Assembly (NCBI GenBank): GCA_964471945.1 | Contig: CAYYIJ010000001.1 | Location: forward strand, 73,726-137,725 | Direction of reading: 5' to 3' | DNA: 64,000 bases | From: JASEHD01 sp964471945 | GTDB taxonomy: Bacteria; Bacteroidota; Ignavibacteria; UBA10030; SZUA-254 | Shown: piece by piece, positions 9,371 to 17,104 of the stretch | How the letters are laid out: each line of letters starts with the position of its first letter | Position numbering within the stretch: position 1 is the stretch's first letter | Notes under the pieces: generated by a model | The model's input: only the letters and a program-made list of their open reading frames with translations | Databases searched by the model: none | Told to the model about the DNA's origin: nothing | Translations under genes and position numbers: made by a program

Positions 9371-10237
9371 ATGAGTAAAGAGATAGTTGCGGGTATTGGT
9401 CTTGATAACGATCGTGCTACTTTAGTTATACTTAAAGTCAAAGAAAAAGTAACCAAGCTTTTATACATTGAAGAATTTGTGAAAACGAACGCAGAAGAAC
9501 TGTGGTTTTTGGAAAAAATTTTACATCCGGTAAATCGGAGATTCAAAAAAATTAAAAAAGTATCAATTGCTATTGATTCTACTTCGGCTTTTCTTCATTT
9601 ATTTCCTTTGGATGAGACGCTCAATCAGTCAGAACAAAATGAACATATTCATTGGGAGCTTTCCAATTTTATTAAAGATTACAATTCCAAAGATTATATA
9701 AACGATCCTCACATACTAAAGACCCATGCACGAGAACAAGTTGCTGATGTTCTTGTCGTATCTGCTAAGCGATCCTTGATATCTGATGTCCAAGAAGCTC
9801 TGAGGAATAAAGGAATAGAATTACATATCATAGATACAAATTATTTTGGAGCGGAATGTTCCCTATTGAATGCTATACCGGAAATAAAAACGAAGACAAT
9901 TGGTTTAGTGCATCTAACGTCCAATAGTTATGATGTTGGAATAATTTCTAATGCACGATTGATACAGTATAGTTTTGGTATTGCAGCATCTCCGGAGGTT
10001 ATTGCGGAAAGATTACAAAATATAACGAATGAATCATCAATAACACAAATATTTTGTTGTGGGTCTGCAGGATCGGTTGAATTTGTTGAAAATTTAGGAA
10101 ACATCACGGGCATACACACGCTTTTTTTCAATCCTTTCGGTAAAATAAAAACATCCCGATGCAAGGATTATACAAATATCCTTGGTTCTGAGCATCGTTT
10201 TGCTGCCTCGACGGGAATCGCTTTATGGCGACGATGA
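9371..10237 (+). CDS. PilM-like actin-fold protein
   Basis: The 288 residues have the layout of the actin/FtsA-like ATPase fold used by PilM: a first beta-hairpin (IVAGIGLDNDRATLVILKV), a central region (VADVLVVSAKRSLISDVQEA) close to the PilM pattern, and a second phosphate-binding-like segment (TIGLVHLTSNSYDVGII). Similarity to PilM is at fold and motif level; typical PilM proteins are about 350 residues, and the PilN/O/P partners are absent here. It starts immediately after the comEA-like stop with GGGGA as ribosome binding site. The stop overlaps the long frame of rsmD but not its likely start. A scaffold role in a type IV pilus or uptake machine is inference. Confidence 0.6.
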   Translation: MSKEIVAGIGLDNDRATLVILKVKEKVTKLLYIEEFVKTNAEELWFLEKILHPVNRRFKKIKKVSIAIDSTSAFLHLFPLDETLNQSEQNEHIHWELSNFIKDYNSKDYINDPHILKTHAREQVADVLVVSAKRSLISDVQEALRNKGIELHIIDTNYFGAECSLLNAIPEIKTKTIGLVHLTSNSYDVGIISNARLIQYSFGIAASPEVIAERLQNITNESSITQIFCCGSAGSVEFVENLGNITGIHTLFFNPFGKIKTSRCKDYTNILGSEHRFAASTGIALWRR

Positions 10238-10238
10238 T

Positions 10239-10805
10239 ATGAGAATTATTACAGGAAAATTCAAAGGCAGAACACTGTCATCAATTCAGATTAAAGGTTT
10301 ACGCCCTGCCACGGATCGCGTTAAAAGTACAATCTTTAATATGCTTCAAAATAGAGTGCAAATTAAAGGTGCCAATGTGTTAGATTTGTTTGCGGGCAGT
10401 GGAAATTTAGGTTTTGAGGCGATAAGTCGTGGAGCTACATCGGTATTGTTTGTGGATGACTCGAATGAAATTCTAGATATCGTGGAAAAGAATGCGAAAC
10501 AACTAAATTGTCTAGATATGTGTATCATTATTCAGAGTGATGCAGAATCATTTCTCAAGAAGACAGACAAAAGCTTCGATTTGATATTTGCCGATCCACC
10601 ATATGCTTATGAGAGAACAGCAGAGCTTCCAGAAACAATATTTAATAGGAAACTATTAACAGCAGATGGATACTTGATAATAGAACATTCGAAACACACG
10701 AAGATTACAGAATCGAAATTGTATCAAATGGAAGTGCAGAAGGAATTCGGTAACACACGGGTTAGTTTCTTCATTCACCCAAAAGAAAAAGGAGATGATA
10801 AATGA
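10239..10805 (+). CDS. rsmD: 16S rRNA (guanine(966)-N(2))-methyltransferase RsmD
   Basis: This 188-residue SAM-dependent methyltransferase modifies G966 of 16S rRNA. It shows the RsmD N-terminus (MRIITGKFKGRTL then RPATDRVKSTIFNML), the SAM-binding motif LDLFAGSGNLGFEAISRGA and the catalytic DPPY motif in FADPPYAYER. A longer frame begins at 10182 inside the previous gene. I chose ATG 10239, two bases after the PilM-like stop, because the family starts there. The coaD start overlaps its stop, and the rsmD-coaD pair is conserved in many bacteria. Confidence 0.95.
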   Translation: MRIITGKFKGRTLSSIQIKGLRPATDRVKSTIFNMLQNRVQIKGANVLDLFAGSGNLGFEAISRGATSVLFVDDSNEILDIVEKNAKQLNCLDMCIIIQSDAESFLKKTDKSFDLIFADPPYAYERTAELPETIFNRKLLTADGYLIIEHSKHTKITESKLYQMEVQKEFGNTRVSFFIHPKEKGDDK

Positions 10806-11290
10806 GAATTGCAATTTATCCTGGCACATTCGATCCGATCACGTACGGGCACATCGACATCATTGAGCGGGCAAGAGAAATATTCGATAAGGTAATCGTC
10901 ATGGTTGCACAGAATCCTGAAAAGCAGCCGCTCTTCTCGAACTCTAAAAGAGTGAAGATGATAAAACAAGTGGTTGTCAAATATAAAAACGTAGAGGTTG
11001 ATAGTTTTAATGGTTTACTTGTTGAGTTTGCGAAGCGGAAAAAGGCAACAGCAATCGTAAGGGGATTACGCGCGGTTTCCGATTTTGAATATGAGTTCCA
11101 GATGGCTTTGATGAACCGAAAACTTGAAGATGAAATTACAACTGTTTTCCTAATGCCTCACGAAAAATATACTTATCTCAATTCAAGTCTTGTTCGTGAG
11201 TTAGCAGGATTGGGTGGTGATATATCTGAGTTTGTACCGCCGATTGTTCAGCAGCTTCTCTCGAAGAAAATAAAAAGTTTAAGGAAATAA
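10802..11290 (+). CDS. coaD: Phosphopantetheine adenylyltransferase
   Basis: CoaD catalyses the fourth step of coenzyme A synthesis, transferring AMP from ATP to 4'-phosphopantetheine. The 162 residues carry the nucleotidyltransferase signature YPGTFDPITYGHIDII, the family block VRGLRAVSDFEYEFQMALMN and the closing SSLVREL motif. Length is standard. The ATGA overlap with rsmD indicates translational coupling. Confidence 0.97.
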   Translation: MRIAIYPGTFDPITYGHIDIIERAREIFDKVIVMVAQNPEKQPLFSNSKRVKMIKQVVVKYKNVEVDSFNGLLVEFAKRKKATAIVRGLRAVSDFEYEFQMALMNRKLEDEITTVFLMPHEKYTYLNSSLVRELAGLGGDISEFVPPIVQQLLSKKIKSLRK

Positions 11291-11293
11291 TTT

Positions 11294-12490
11294 GTGAAGC
11301 CGCTATCTATAAAAGTTCAACAGATTGAAAAATCGAGAACTGCTGTTTTGACCGGTTTAGCGAATCAAATGAGGCGTGAAGGTATCGATGTAATTGTTTT
11401 GACGGCGGGTGAACCGGATTTTCCGACACCAGCGCACATCAAACGTTCTGCAATCAGAGCAATTGAAGAAAACCACACACACTATACTTTGCTTGAAGGT
11501 ATTCCAGAATTAAAGGATGCTATCATCCAAAAGTTTAAGCTTGATAACAACCTGCATTTTGAGCGCTCACAGATATTGGTTTCGTGTGGTGCCAAGCAAT
11601 CAATATTCAATACACTACAAGCTATTTGCAATTCCAATGACGAAGTAATAATTCAAGCTCCACATTGGGTTACGTATCCTTCGATGATCAAACTGGTAGG
11701 AGCTATCCCAAGGATTATTGAGACGAACGCAGAAACAAGATTTAAAGTTACTGCTAAGCAATTGCGAAAAGTAATTAATGCGAAGACAAAAGTGGTTTTG
11801 TTCAACACACCCGCAAATCCCACCGGTGCAGTTTATTCTCAAGGTGAGATTGAAGAGCTTGCCGAGGTTGTCAGGCAGACTGGAATCTATGTGATCTCTG
11901 ATGAAGTCTATGAGAAGATAGTTTTTAATGGAGTGAAACACTTCAGTATAGGAAGCATCAAGCAAATAAAGGATCAAGTCATTACTGTGAATGGAGTATC
12001 AAAAGCGTATGCGATGACGGGATGGAGGATTGGTTATCTCGGTGCTACTGAAGAAATCACTCGTGCGTGTGCTAAGGTTCAGGGACAGATAACTTCCAAT
12101 GCAAACTCAATCGCTCAACATGCTGCAGTAACAGCTTTAACAGGTTCTCAAGAGGATGTAGAAACAATGCGGAAAGAATTTGAGAAGCGGAGGGATTTCG
12201 TTATCGGACAGTTATCGAAAGTTTCCGGGATTGAGTTTATTAAACCACAGGGTGCATTCTATTTTTTTCCCTCTGTGAAATCGTTCGTTGGAAAGCGAGT
12301 TGACGGAAAGCTCATGAAAGATGATGAAGAGATTTGCCGATTTTTACTGGAGGAAGAACATCTCGTAATTGTTCCCGGCTCACCGTTTGGAGTTAAAAAT
12401 CATTTCAGGATATCATTCGCTTGTTCGATGAAGGAATTGGAAGAAGGGATGAAACGGCTGAGAAGTGGAATTAATAAGTTACAATCCTAA
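11294..12490 (+). CDS. Pyridoxal-phosphate aminotransferase, aspartate aminotransferase (class I-beta) type
   Basis: This 398-residue fold-type I aminotransferase probably interconverts aspartate and oxaloacetate, possibly also aromatic or prephenate substrates. It shows the class I-beta N-terminus (LTAGEPDFPTPAHIK), the cofactor-contacting NTPANPTGAVYS and VISDEVYE, the Schiff-base lysine in NGVSKAYAMTGWRIGY, and the carboxylate-binding arginine in FRISFACS. The start is GTG 11294 with AAGGA upstream, three bases after coaD. Its last 12 bases overlap the tail of the converging HD-domain gene. Exact substrate preference cannot be read from the motifs. Confidence 0.9.
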   Translation: MKPLSIKVQQIEKSRTAVLTGLANQMRREGIDVIVLTAGEPDFPTPAHIKRSAIRAIEENHTHYTLLEGIPELKDAIIQKFKLDNNLHFERSQILVSCGAKQSIFNTLQAICNSNDEVIIQAPHWVTYPSMIKLVGAIPRIIETNAETRFKVTAKQLRKVINAKTKVVLFNTPANPTGAVYSQGEIEELAEVVRQTGIYVISDEVYEKIVFNGVKHFSIGSIKQIKDQVITVNGVSKAYAMTGWRIGYLGATEEITRACAKVQGQITSNANSIAQHAAVTALTGSQEDVETMRKEFEKRRDFVIGQLSKVSGIEFIKPQGAFYFFPSVKSFVGKRVDGKLMKDDEEICRFLLEEEHLVIVPGSPFGVKNHFRISFACSMKELEEGMKRLRSGINKLQS

Positions 12491-13027
12491 TTCCACTGAG
12501 ATGGATTTCATCGTATTAATGACAAACTGAATGTGTTCATCCATCGAAACATTCAGCTCTTCACATCCTTTGGTAATATCCTCTCGGTTCACATTCGCAG
12601 CGAACCGTTTATCTTTCAATTTTTTCTTGACAGAAGAAATTTCAAGATCAGCAATTTTATTTGGACGGATAACTGCAACAGCGCTGATGAAACCGCATAA
12701 CTCATCACAAGCGTAAAGGATTTTTGCCATCAGTGTATCGCGTGCAACACCCGAATACGTTGCGTGCCCTAATATCGCACGACGCACATCTTCAGGGTAA
12801 CCTTTCTCTTTTAAAATCTCCGAACCCTTCATCGGATGATCGGGAGCGGTTGGATACATTTCATAATCGAAGTCGTGCAATAAGCCAACAATAGCCCACT
12901 TTTCTTCATCCTCGTTATACTTTTGAGCGTATGCACGCATGGCGGCTTCGACTGCGTACATATGTTTTAATAATGCTTCGTTTTTTGTGTACTCTTTTAA
13001 AAGAGTGAGTGCATCCTGTCGGTTCAT
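12479..13027 (-). CDS. HD-domain hydrolase, unknown substrate
   Basis: The 182 residues form a compact HD phosphohydrolase-like domain: a first histidine in LLKHMYAVEAAM, the HD pair in VGLLHDFDYEM, a following histidine in DHPMKGSEIL, a histidine in ILGHATYSG and the closing aspartate in YACDELCGF. These are metal ligands in the family. No second domain is present. The protein resembles widespread bacterial 'HDIG' proteins without an assigned substrate. It converges on the aminotransferase gene with a 12-bp overlap. Confidence 0.85.
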   Translation of the reverse strand: MNRQDALTLLKEYTKNEALLKHMYAVEAAMRAYAQKYNEDEEKWAIVGLLHDFDYEMYPTAPDHPMKGSEILKEKGYPEDVRRAILGHATYSGVARDTLMAKILYACDELCGFISAVAVIRPNKIADLEISSVKKKLKDKRFAANVNREDITKGCEELNVSMDEHIQFVINTMKSISVELGL

Positions 13028-13084
13028 AGTTATTTATCCCTAATCATGTATTAGAAAATGTAATTGGTAGAGAAAAGTTAGTAC

Positions 13085-13239
13085 TAGAGACATCTGAAAT
13101 ATTGTTTCTCGTGCCAAAGGCATCATTTCGTGACAAAGATGCAAAGATCACTAAGGTTTGATGTTTGAACACAACATTTTCTTTGCGACCTTAGCGAGCT
13201 TTGCGAGATGTATTGTTTTGAATTTTTCAGAAGTATCTA
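13085..13239. repeat. Inverted-repeat element, family GAGACTTCTGAAA, copy A
   Basis: The ends are TAGAGACATCTGAAA (13085-13099) and TTTCAGAAGTATCTA (13225-13239), inverted with 13 of 15 bases matching. TA at each outer edge could be a 2-bp target duplication. Inside is an imperfect inverted pair CAAAGATCACTAAGGT (13142-13157) / ACCTTAGCGAGCTTTG (13188-13203), whose core resembles the interior of the element at 925-1099. No reading frame fits it. Confidence 0.65.
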
Positions 13240-13563
13240 ATATTTAATTCTTTTCCTGTTGCTTTGGGAAATAATTCAATCACAAGAATTTTCTTAATGC
13301 GATTTGTAAATTTCGCAGCAGCTCAACTTCCATCGCACCCAACAGAGAAAAGGTCTCTTCTAAAAAGTTTACCGTTTCTTACACTTTATCCAATTTAACA
13401 CTTTTTATTGAATTTTTCGGGATTATGGTGGTGGCTGACAAGTCGCCGTCATAGATTATCGTAAGCCCCGATTACTCGGGATACCCGCTTACATTATACT
13501 CCAGGATCAATGTTGTTTGGTCTTTTTGATTTCGGGAAGATTCTTTCTATATTTAACATAATT
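13240..13563. other. Intergenic region with stem-loop and possible gene remnant
   Basis: No intact gene is seen. On the minus strand (about 13240-13390) two short open stretches in different frames (NFLEETFSLLGAMEVELL and KKILVIELFPKATGKELN) suggest a frame-broken remnant, not identifiable. At 13461-13492 a two-step hairpin occurs: outer GTAAGC/GCTTAC and inner CCCGA/TCGGG. No T-run follows, so it is more likely a repeat or RNA structure than a terminator. Confidence 0.4.
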
Positions 13564-14190
13564 ATGGATATTGTCAATGCAAATATTGTCGACTATCTTT
13601 TAAATGTTACGCCCGAGCGTGATGACGTGTTAGAGGATATGGAGGAATATGCACTCGCCCGCAACTTCCCTATCGTCGGTCCATTGGTTGGCCGTTTACT
13701 CTTCCTCTTAACCAAATCAATCCAGGCACAGCGTGTTCTCGAGTTAGGTTCAGGTTTCGGTTACTCAGCTTACTGGTTTGCAAAAGCTGTTGCAAAAGAT
13801 GGTGAAGTAGTTTGCACAGAAGGCGACCCCGATAATATTGCTCATGCAAAAGAATATTTCCATCGCGCGAAGATTGCAAATAAAATAACTTACCTCACGG
13901 GTGATGCGTTGAAGGTCATCGATGAAGTTAACGGGCAGTTTGATATTATTTTTAATGATGTTGACAAACACCAATACCCAAAAGCATATCGCAAAGCTGT
14001 TCCTCGTTTGAGGAAGGGTGGACTATTAATAAGCGATAACGTTTTATGGAATGGTAAAGTTGTTCAAAACAATCCTGATAGAGAAACTGCTGGCATTCTC
14101 ACCTACAATCGACTTGTATATTCATCAAAGGAATTCTTTACAACTATTATTCCTCTTAGGGATGGTATCTCCATAAGCATCAAACTCTAA
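13564..14190 (+). CDS. SAM-dependent O-methyltransferase, caffeoyl-CoA/catechol type (family 3)
   Basis: The 208 residues match the small metal-dependent O-methyltransferase family. Motifs are the SAM-binding loop QRVLELGSGFGYSAYWFA, the metal-site aspartate in FDIIFNDVDKHQYP and the metal-binding pair in LLISDNVLWNG. The substrate is unknown; catechol-like or other diol compounds are typical. The frame can start at ATG 13510, adding MLFGLFDFGKILSIFNII, but the family normally begins near MDIVNANIVDYLL, so I prefer 13564. Neither start has a clear ribosome binding site. The gene is alone between two repeat-containing spacers. Confidence 0.85.
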   Translation: MDIVNANIVDYLLNVTPERDDVLEDMEEYALARNFPIVGPLVGRLLFLLTKSIQAQRVLELGSGFGYSAYWFAKAVAKDGEVVCTEGDPDNIAHAKEYFHRAKIANKITYLTGDALKVIDEVNGQFDIIFNDVDKHQYPKAYRKAVPRLRKGGLLISDNVLWNGKVVQNNPDRETAGILTYNRLVYSSKEFFTTIIPLRDGISISIKL

Positions 14191-14245
14191 GTTTTTTCAC
14201 ACCACGGTAGATACTTACACCTAAAAAATATATTTTAAAACGATG

Positions 14246-14419
14246 AGTCATTCCGTCCCGACTGTGTCGGGATCGAAATCTAAGCTATTAGAGACTTCTG
14301 AAATATTATAAAACCATACCCGTCATTCCGAACGCGGGCAGGTGTTTCGGAATCTAAGCGATTTTAGACCCTGAAATGAATTCAGGGTGACCCTTTGGGT
14401 GATTTTTCAGAAGTCTCTA
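14246..14419. repeat. Inverted-repeat element copy B (14289-14419) plus adjacent GTCATTCCG unit
   Basis: Element B has 15-bp perfect inverted ends: TAGAGACTTCTGAAA (14289-14303) and TTTCAGAAGTCTCTA (14405-14419). They are the same ends as copy A but the interior differs: a unit beginning GTCATTCCGAACG and ending CGGAATCTAAGCG. A sister unit (GTCATTCCGTCCCGAC ... CGAAATCTAAGC, with hairpin CCCGAC/GTCGGG at 14257-14271) lies just outside the left end at 14247-14285. The whole 14191-14521 spacer holds these repeats and no gene. Confidence 0.7.
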
Positions 14420-14521
14420 TTATAGATTCCTGTCTACGACTCATTTTTGCTTTTCATTTAACGATTATTTATTTTATTCATCGAATCATTTAAGTATCAC
14501 TTACATTAAAAGGAAATAGGT

Positions 14522-14992
14522 ATGGCATTGACAGTAGGAACAAAAGCCCCAGATTTCAAACTTTTCGATATTGATCGCAAAGAACGTACACTTGCTCAAT
14601 TTTTAGGTAAGAAAACCATTCTCGCATTTTATCCAGGTGCCTTCACCGGAGTATGCACTAAAGAATTGTGTGAATTCAGAGATGCAATGGCAAACTTTAA
14701 CAATATGGATGCACAAGTTGTCGGCATCAGTGTGGATGGACCGTTTGCGAATAAAGCTTTCTCCGATGCAAATAAACTAACATTTCCACTCCTCAGCGAC
14801 CATCTGCGTGAGGTTAGTAAAAAATATGGCGGTGTTCATGAAGATTTTGCCGATATAAAAGGGTATAGCGCCGCAAAGCGAGCTGTGTTTATCTTGGATA
14901 AAAATGGAATCGTGCAGTATTCCTGGGTATCTGAGGCTCCCGGAGTTGAACCACCTTACGAAGATATTAATAAAGCATTATCGACATTTTAA
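14522..14992 (+). CDS. Peroxiredoxin, AhpE-like
   Basis: This is a 156-residue thioredoxin-fold peroxidase that reduces H2O2 and organic hydroperoxides. The peroxidatic cysteine is in FYPGAFTGVCTKELCEFRD, with a nearby cysteine three residues after the Lys-Glu-Leu. The family loop AVFILDKNGIVQYSWVS is present. The pattern fits the AhpE/redoxin branch. The ribosome binding site AAAGGA precedes ATG 14522. It is the first of three consecutive, non-identical peroxiredoxin genes (spacings 16 and 21 bp), presumably one transcript. Confidence 0.9.
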   Translation: MALTVGTKAPDFKLFDIDRKERTLAQFLGKKTILAFYPGAFTGVCTKELCEFRDAMANFNNMDAQVVGISVDGPFANKAFSDANKLTFPLLSDHLREVSKKYGGVHEDFADIKGYSAAKRAVFILDKNGIVQYSWVSEAPGVEPPYEDINKALSTF

Positions 14993-15008
14993 TTTTTCAT
15001 TATTACCA

Positions 15009-15488
15009 ATGGCTAAACTCAAGGTTGGTGATCCCGCACCGATATTTTCGCTACCAAACTCTAACGGAAAGATTCTATCATTGAATGATTTCAAGGGAAA
15101 GAAAGTTATATTATACTTCTATCCTAAAGACGATACCCCGGGTTGTACAAAAGAAGCATGTGCTTTTCGTGATAATTTAGTTCGTTTAGAACGAAGAGGA
15201 GCCGTTGTTGTTGGGATCAGTACCGATACAATCGAATCACATCGAAAATTTTCAGAAAAATATCAACTACCATTCCCTCTCTTAAGCGACGATAGTAAAG
15301 AAACAATTAAAGCTTATGGCGCATGGCAGGAGAAGTGGTTCATGGGAAAATCCTTCATGGGTATCGAGCGCACTACATTCATCATAGATGAAGAAGGAAG
15401 GATCGCGCAGATATTCCCACGAGTGAAGGTTGATAAACATATCTGGGAAATATTAAAATTTATAAATCCGAATACAGAAGAAGAATAA
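15009..15488 (+). CDS. bcp: Thioredoxin-dependent thiol peroxidase, BCP/PrxQ type
   Basis: At 159 residues this is the usual size for bacterioferritin comigratory protein. The peroxidatic and resolving cysteines are five apart in YPKDDTPGCTKEACAFRDN, the PrxQ signature. The remaining conserved segments are VVGISTDTIESHRKFSEKY, FPLLSDDSKETIKAYGAW and ERTTFIIDEEGRI. A longer frame starts at 14904 inside the previous gene; ATG 15009 (MAKLKVGDPAP) is the family start. It is the second gene of the peroxiredoxin trio. Confidence 0.95.
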   Translation: MAKLKVGDPAPIFSLPNSNGKILSLNDFKGKKVILYFYPKDDTPGCTKEACAFRDNLVRLERRGAVVVGISTDTIESHRKFSEKYQLPFPLLSDDSKETIKAYGAWQEKWFMGKSFMGIERTTFIIDEEGRIAQIFPRVKVDKHIWEILKFINPNTEEE

Positions 15489-15509
15489 TTATATAATTAA
15501 GGAGAATTG

Positions 15510-16112
15510 ATGGAAACAACACAATTAAACATCGGTAATTCAGTACCAAATTTTATAATCGAAACCTTTGACCCCGTAAAAAACGATTTCACTGAAATAT
15601 CACTCGAGTCGATAAAGAAGAAAAAGAAGTGGACAGTATTATTTTTCTATCCTGGCGACTTCACTTTCGTATGTCCAACCGAGTTAGCTGACTTGGGGAC
15701 AGTCCATAACGAATTGAAAGAACACGGCGTTGAAATCATTTCAGTCAGTACCGATACAAAATACACGCACCTTGGATGGAATCAAGCTGAGATGCTTCTG
15801 AAAAATGTAAAATATCAGATGGGTTCTGATCCGACCGGAAAAATATCGAGGTTATTCGGTGTTTATGATGAACAAACCGGTATGGCATTTCGGGGAACAT
15901 TCATCATTAGTCCTGATGGAATCTTGATTGGCTCAGAGATCAATTATTACAATGTCGGCAGAAATGCTGATGAGCTGCTTCGGAAAATAAAAGCAAATGT
16001 TTATCTATGTTCGCATCCGAATGAAGCTTGTCCTGCGAAATGGGAAGAAGGTGATAAAACACTCAAGCCTGGTGCACGGCTTGTCGGGAAAGTATATCAA
16101 GCTTTAAAGTAA
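15510..16112 (+). CDS. Typical 2-Cys peroxiredoxin, AhpC/Prx1 type
   Basis: At 200 residues it has the peroxidatic cysteine in FFYPGDFTFVCPTELADL and the C-terminal resolving cysteine in NEACPAKWEEGDKTL, as in AhpC. The reductant (AhpF or thioredoxin) is not encoded nearby. I start at ATG 15510, with AAGGAG at 15499-15504; an in-frame TTG lies one codon upstream. It is the third peroxiredoxin and is followed two bases later by the pterin synthase gene, so it probably shares a transcript with the biopterin genes. Confidence 0.93.
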   Translation: METTQLNIGNSVPNFIIETFDPVKNDFTEISLESIKKKKKWTVLFFYPGDFTFVCPTELADLGTVHNELKEHGVEIISVSTDTKYTHLGWNQAEMLLKNVKYQMGSDPTGKISRLFGVYDEQTGMAFRGTFIISPDGILIGSEINYYNVGRNADELLRKIKANVYLCSHPNEACPAKWEEGDKTLKPGARLVGKVYQALK

Positions 16113-16114
16113 AA

Positions 16115-16522
16115 ATGATCTACTTGACAAGGCGAGAGAGTTTTTCTGCCTCACATCAGTTATTTAATCCGAAGTTCTCTGAACAGGAGAACTTCGAGAT
16201 TTATGGAAAATGTGCATATCCACACGGGCATGGACACAATTATGAAATCGAAGTAACAGTTGTCGGCGAACCGGATAAAAATACGGGGATGATTCTCGAC
16301 CTCAAGAAGCTTTCCGAAATTATCGAAAAAGAAATTCTTGTCAAAGTCGATCACAAACATCTCAATATCGATGTCGATTTCCTCAATGGAATTCTGCCAA
16401 CTGCTGAGAATATTTGTATTGTTTTCTGGAAGATTTTAGCTCCAAAGATTCAGGTTGGAAAACTCTATTCCATAAAGGTATTTGAAACTCCCGATAACTA
16501 TGCGGAATATCGAGGAGAATAA
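16115..16522 (+). CDS. 6-pyruvoyltetrahydropterin synthase (PTPS/QueD family)
   Basis: The enzyme has 135 residues. The zinc histidines are in FSASHQLF and in the HGHGH of [17 protein letters not shown], whose cysteine is the catalytic residue. The CxxPxGHGHNY form resembles PTPS of biopterin pathways more than the CxxLHGH of E. coli QueD. The C-terminal glutamate in [11 protein letters not shown] binds the pterin. It lies directly before GTP cyclohydrolase I and a sepiapterin-reductase-like SDR, so I infer conversion of dihydroneopterin triphosphate to 6-pyruvoyltetrahydropterin. A queuosine role is the alternative, but no queC/E/F is adjacent. Its stop overlaps the folE start (TAATG). Confidence 0.85.
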   Translation: MIYLTRRESFSASHQLFNPKFSEQENFEIYGKCAYPHGHGHNYEIEVTVVGEPDKNTGMILDLKKLSEIIEKEILVKVDHKHLNIDVDFLNGILPTAENICIVFWKILAPKIQVGKLYSIKVFETPDNYAEYRGE

Positions 16523-17103
16523 TGGTGGAAAAACCAAAAAGCAAACAGAAACTTGAGGAAGCGGTAAAAATCATCCTTACCTTAATTGGTGAAGACCCAA
16601 ATCGTGAGGGCTTAGCTCGCACTCCTCAACGCGTTGCCAAAGCATGGGATTTTCTCACCTGTGGCTACAAACAAGATGTCAAGAAAGTTCTTAACGACGC
16701 AGTATTCAAAGAAAAATATGATGAGATGGTTATTGTTAAGGATATCGATTTCTTCAGTCTGTGCGAACATCACATGCTGCCATTTTATGGTAAAGCACAC
16801 GTTGCATACATTCCGAATGGAAAGATTCTTGGACTTAGCAAACTTCCTCGACTTGTAGAAGTTTTCAGTCGACGGCTTCAAGTGCAGGAACGAATGACAC
16901 AGCAAATTGCAGATACACTTTTTAAAACTCTTGAGCCGGATGGTGTTGCCGTAGTTATTGAAGCGAGACATTTGTGTATGATGATGCGTGGAGTTGAGAA
17001 ACAAAACTCCGTAGCAACCACGAGTGCCATGCTTGGCTCGTTCCGCGAGGACGAAAGAACACGGAATGAATTCCTTAAACTTATCAGCAATAAATTAGCT
17101 TAA
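16522..17103 (+). CDS. folE: GTP cyclohydrolase I
   Basis: The enzyme converts GTP to 7,8-dihydroneopterin triphosphate, the entry to folate and biopterin synthesis. The 193 residues show the zinc site ([20 protein letters not shown] and the cysteine in [14 protein letters not shown]), [20 protein letters not shown] near the start, and the C-terminal [13 protein letters not shown]. All catalytic residues expected of the type IA enzyme are present. It lies between PTPS and the SDR, with overlaps or a 1-bp gap on both sides. Confidence 0.97.
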   Translation: MVEKPKSKQKLEEAVKIILTLIGEDPNREGLARTPQRVAKAWDFLTCGYKQDVKKVLNDAVFKEKYDEMVIVKDIDFFSLCEHHMLPFYGKAHVAYIPNGKILGLSKLPRLVEVFSRRLQVQERMTQQIADTLFKTLEPDGVAVVIEARHLCMMMRGVEKQNSVATTSAMLGSFREDERTRNEFLKLISNKLA

Positions 17104-17104
17104 G

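Noticed and set aside
10182..10238. Longer N-terminus of RsmD
   Set aside because: It overlaps the preceding gene and does not match the family start; ATG 10239 does.
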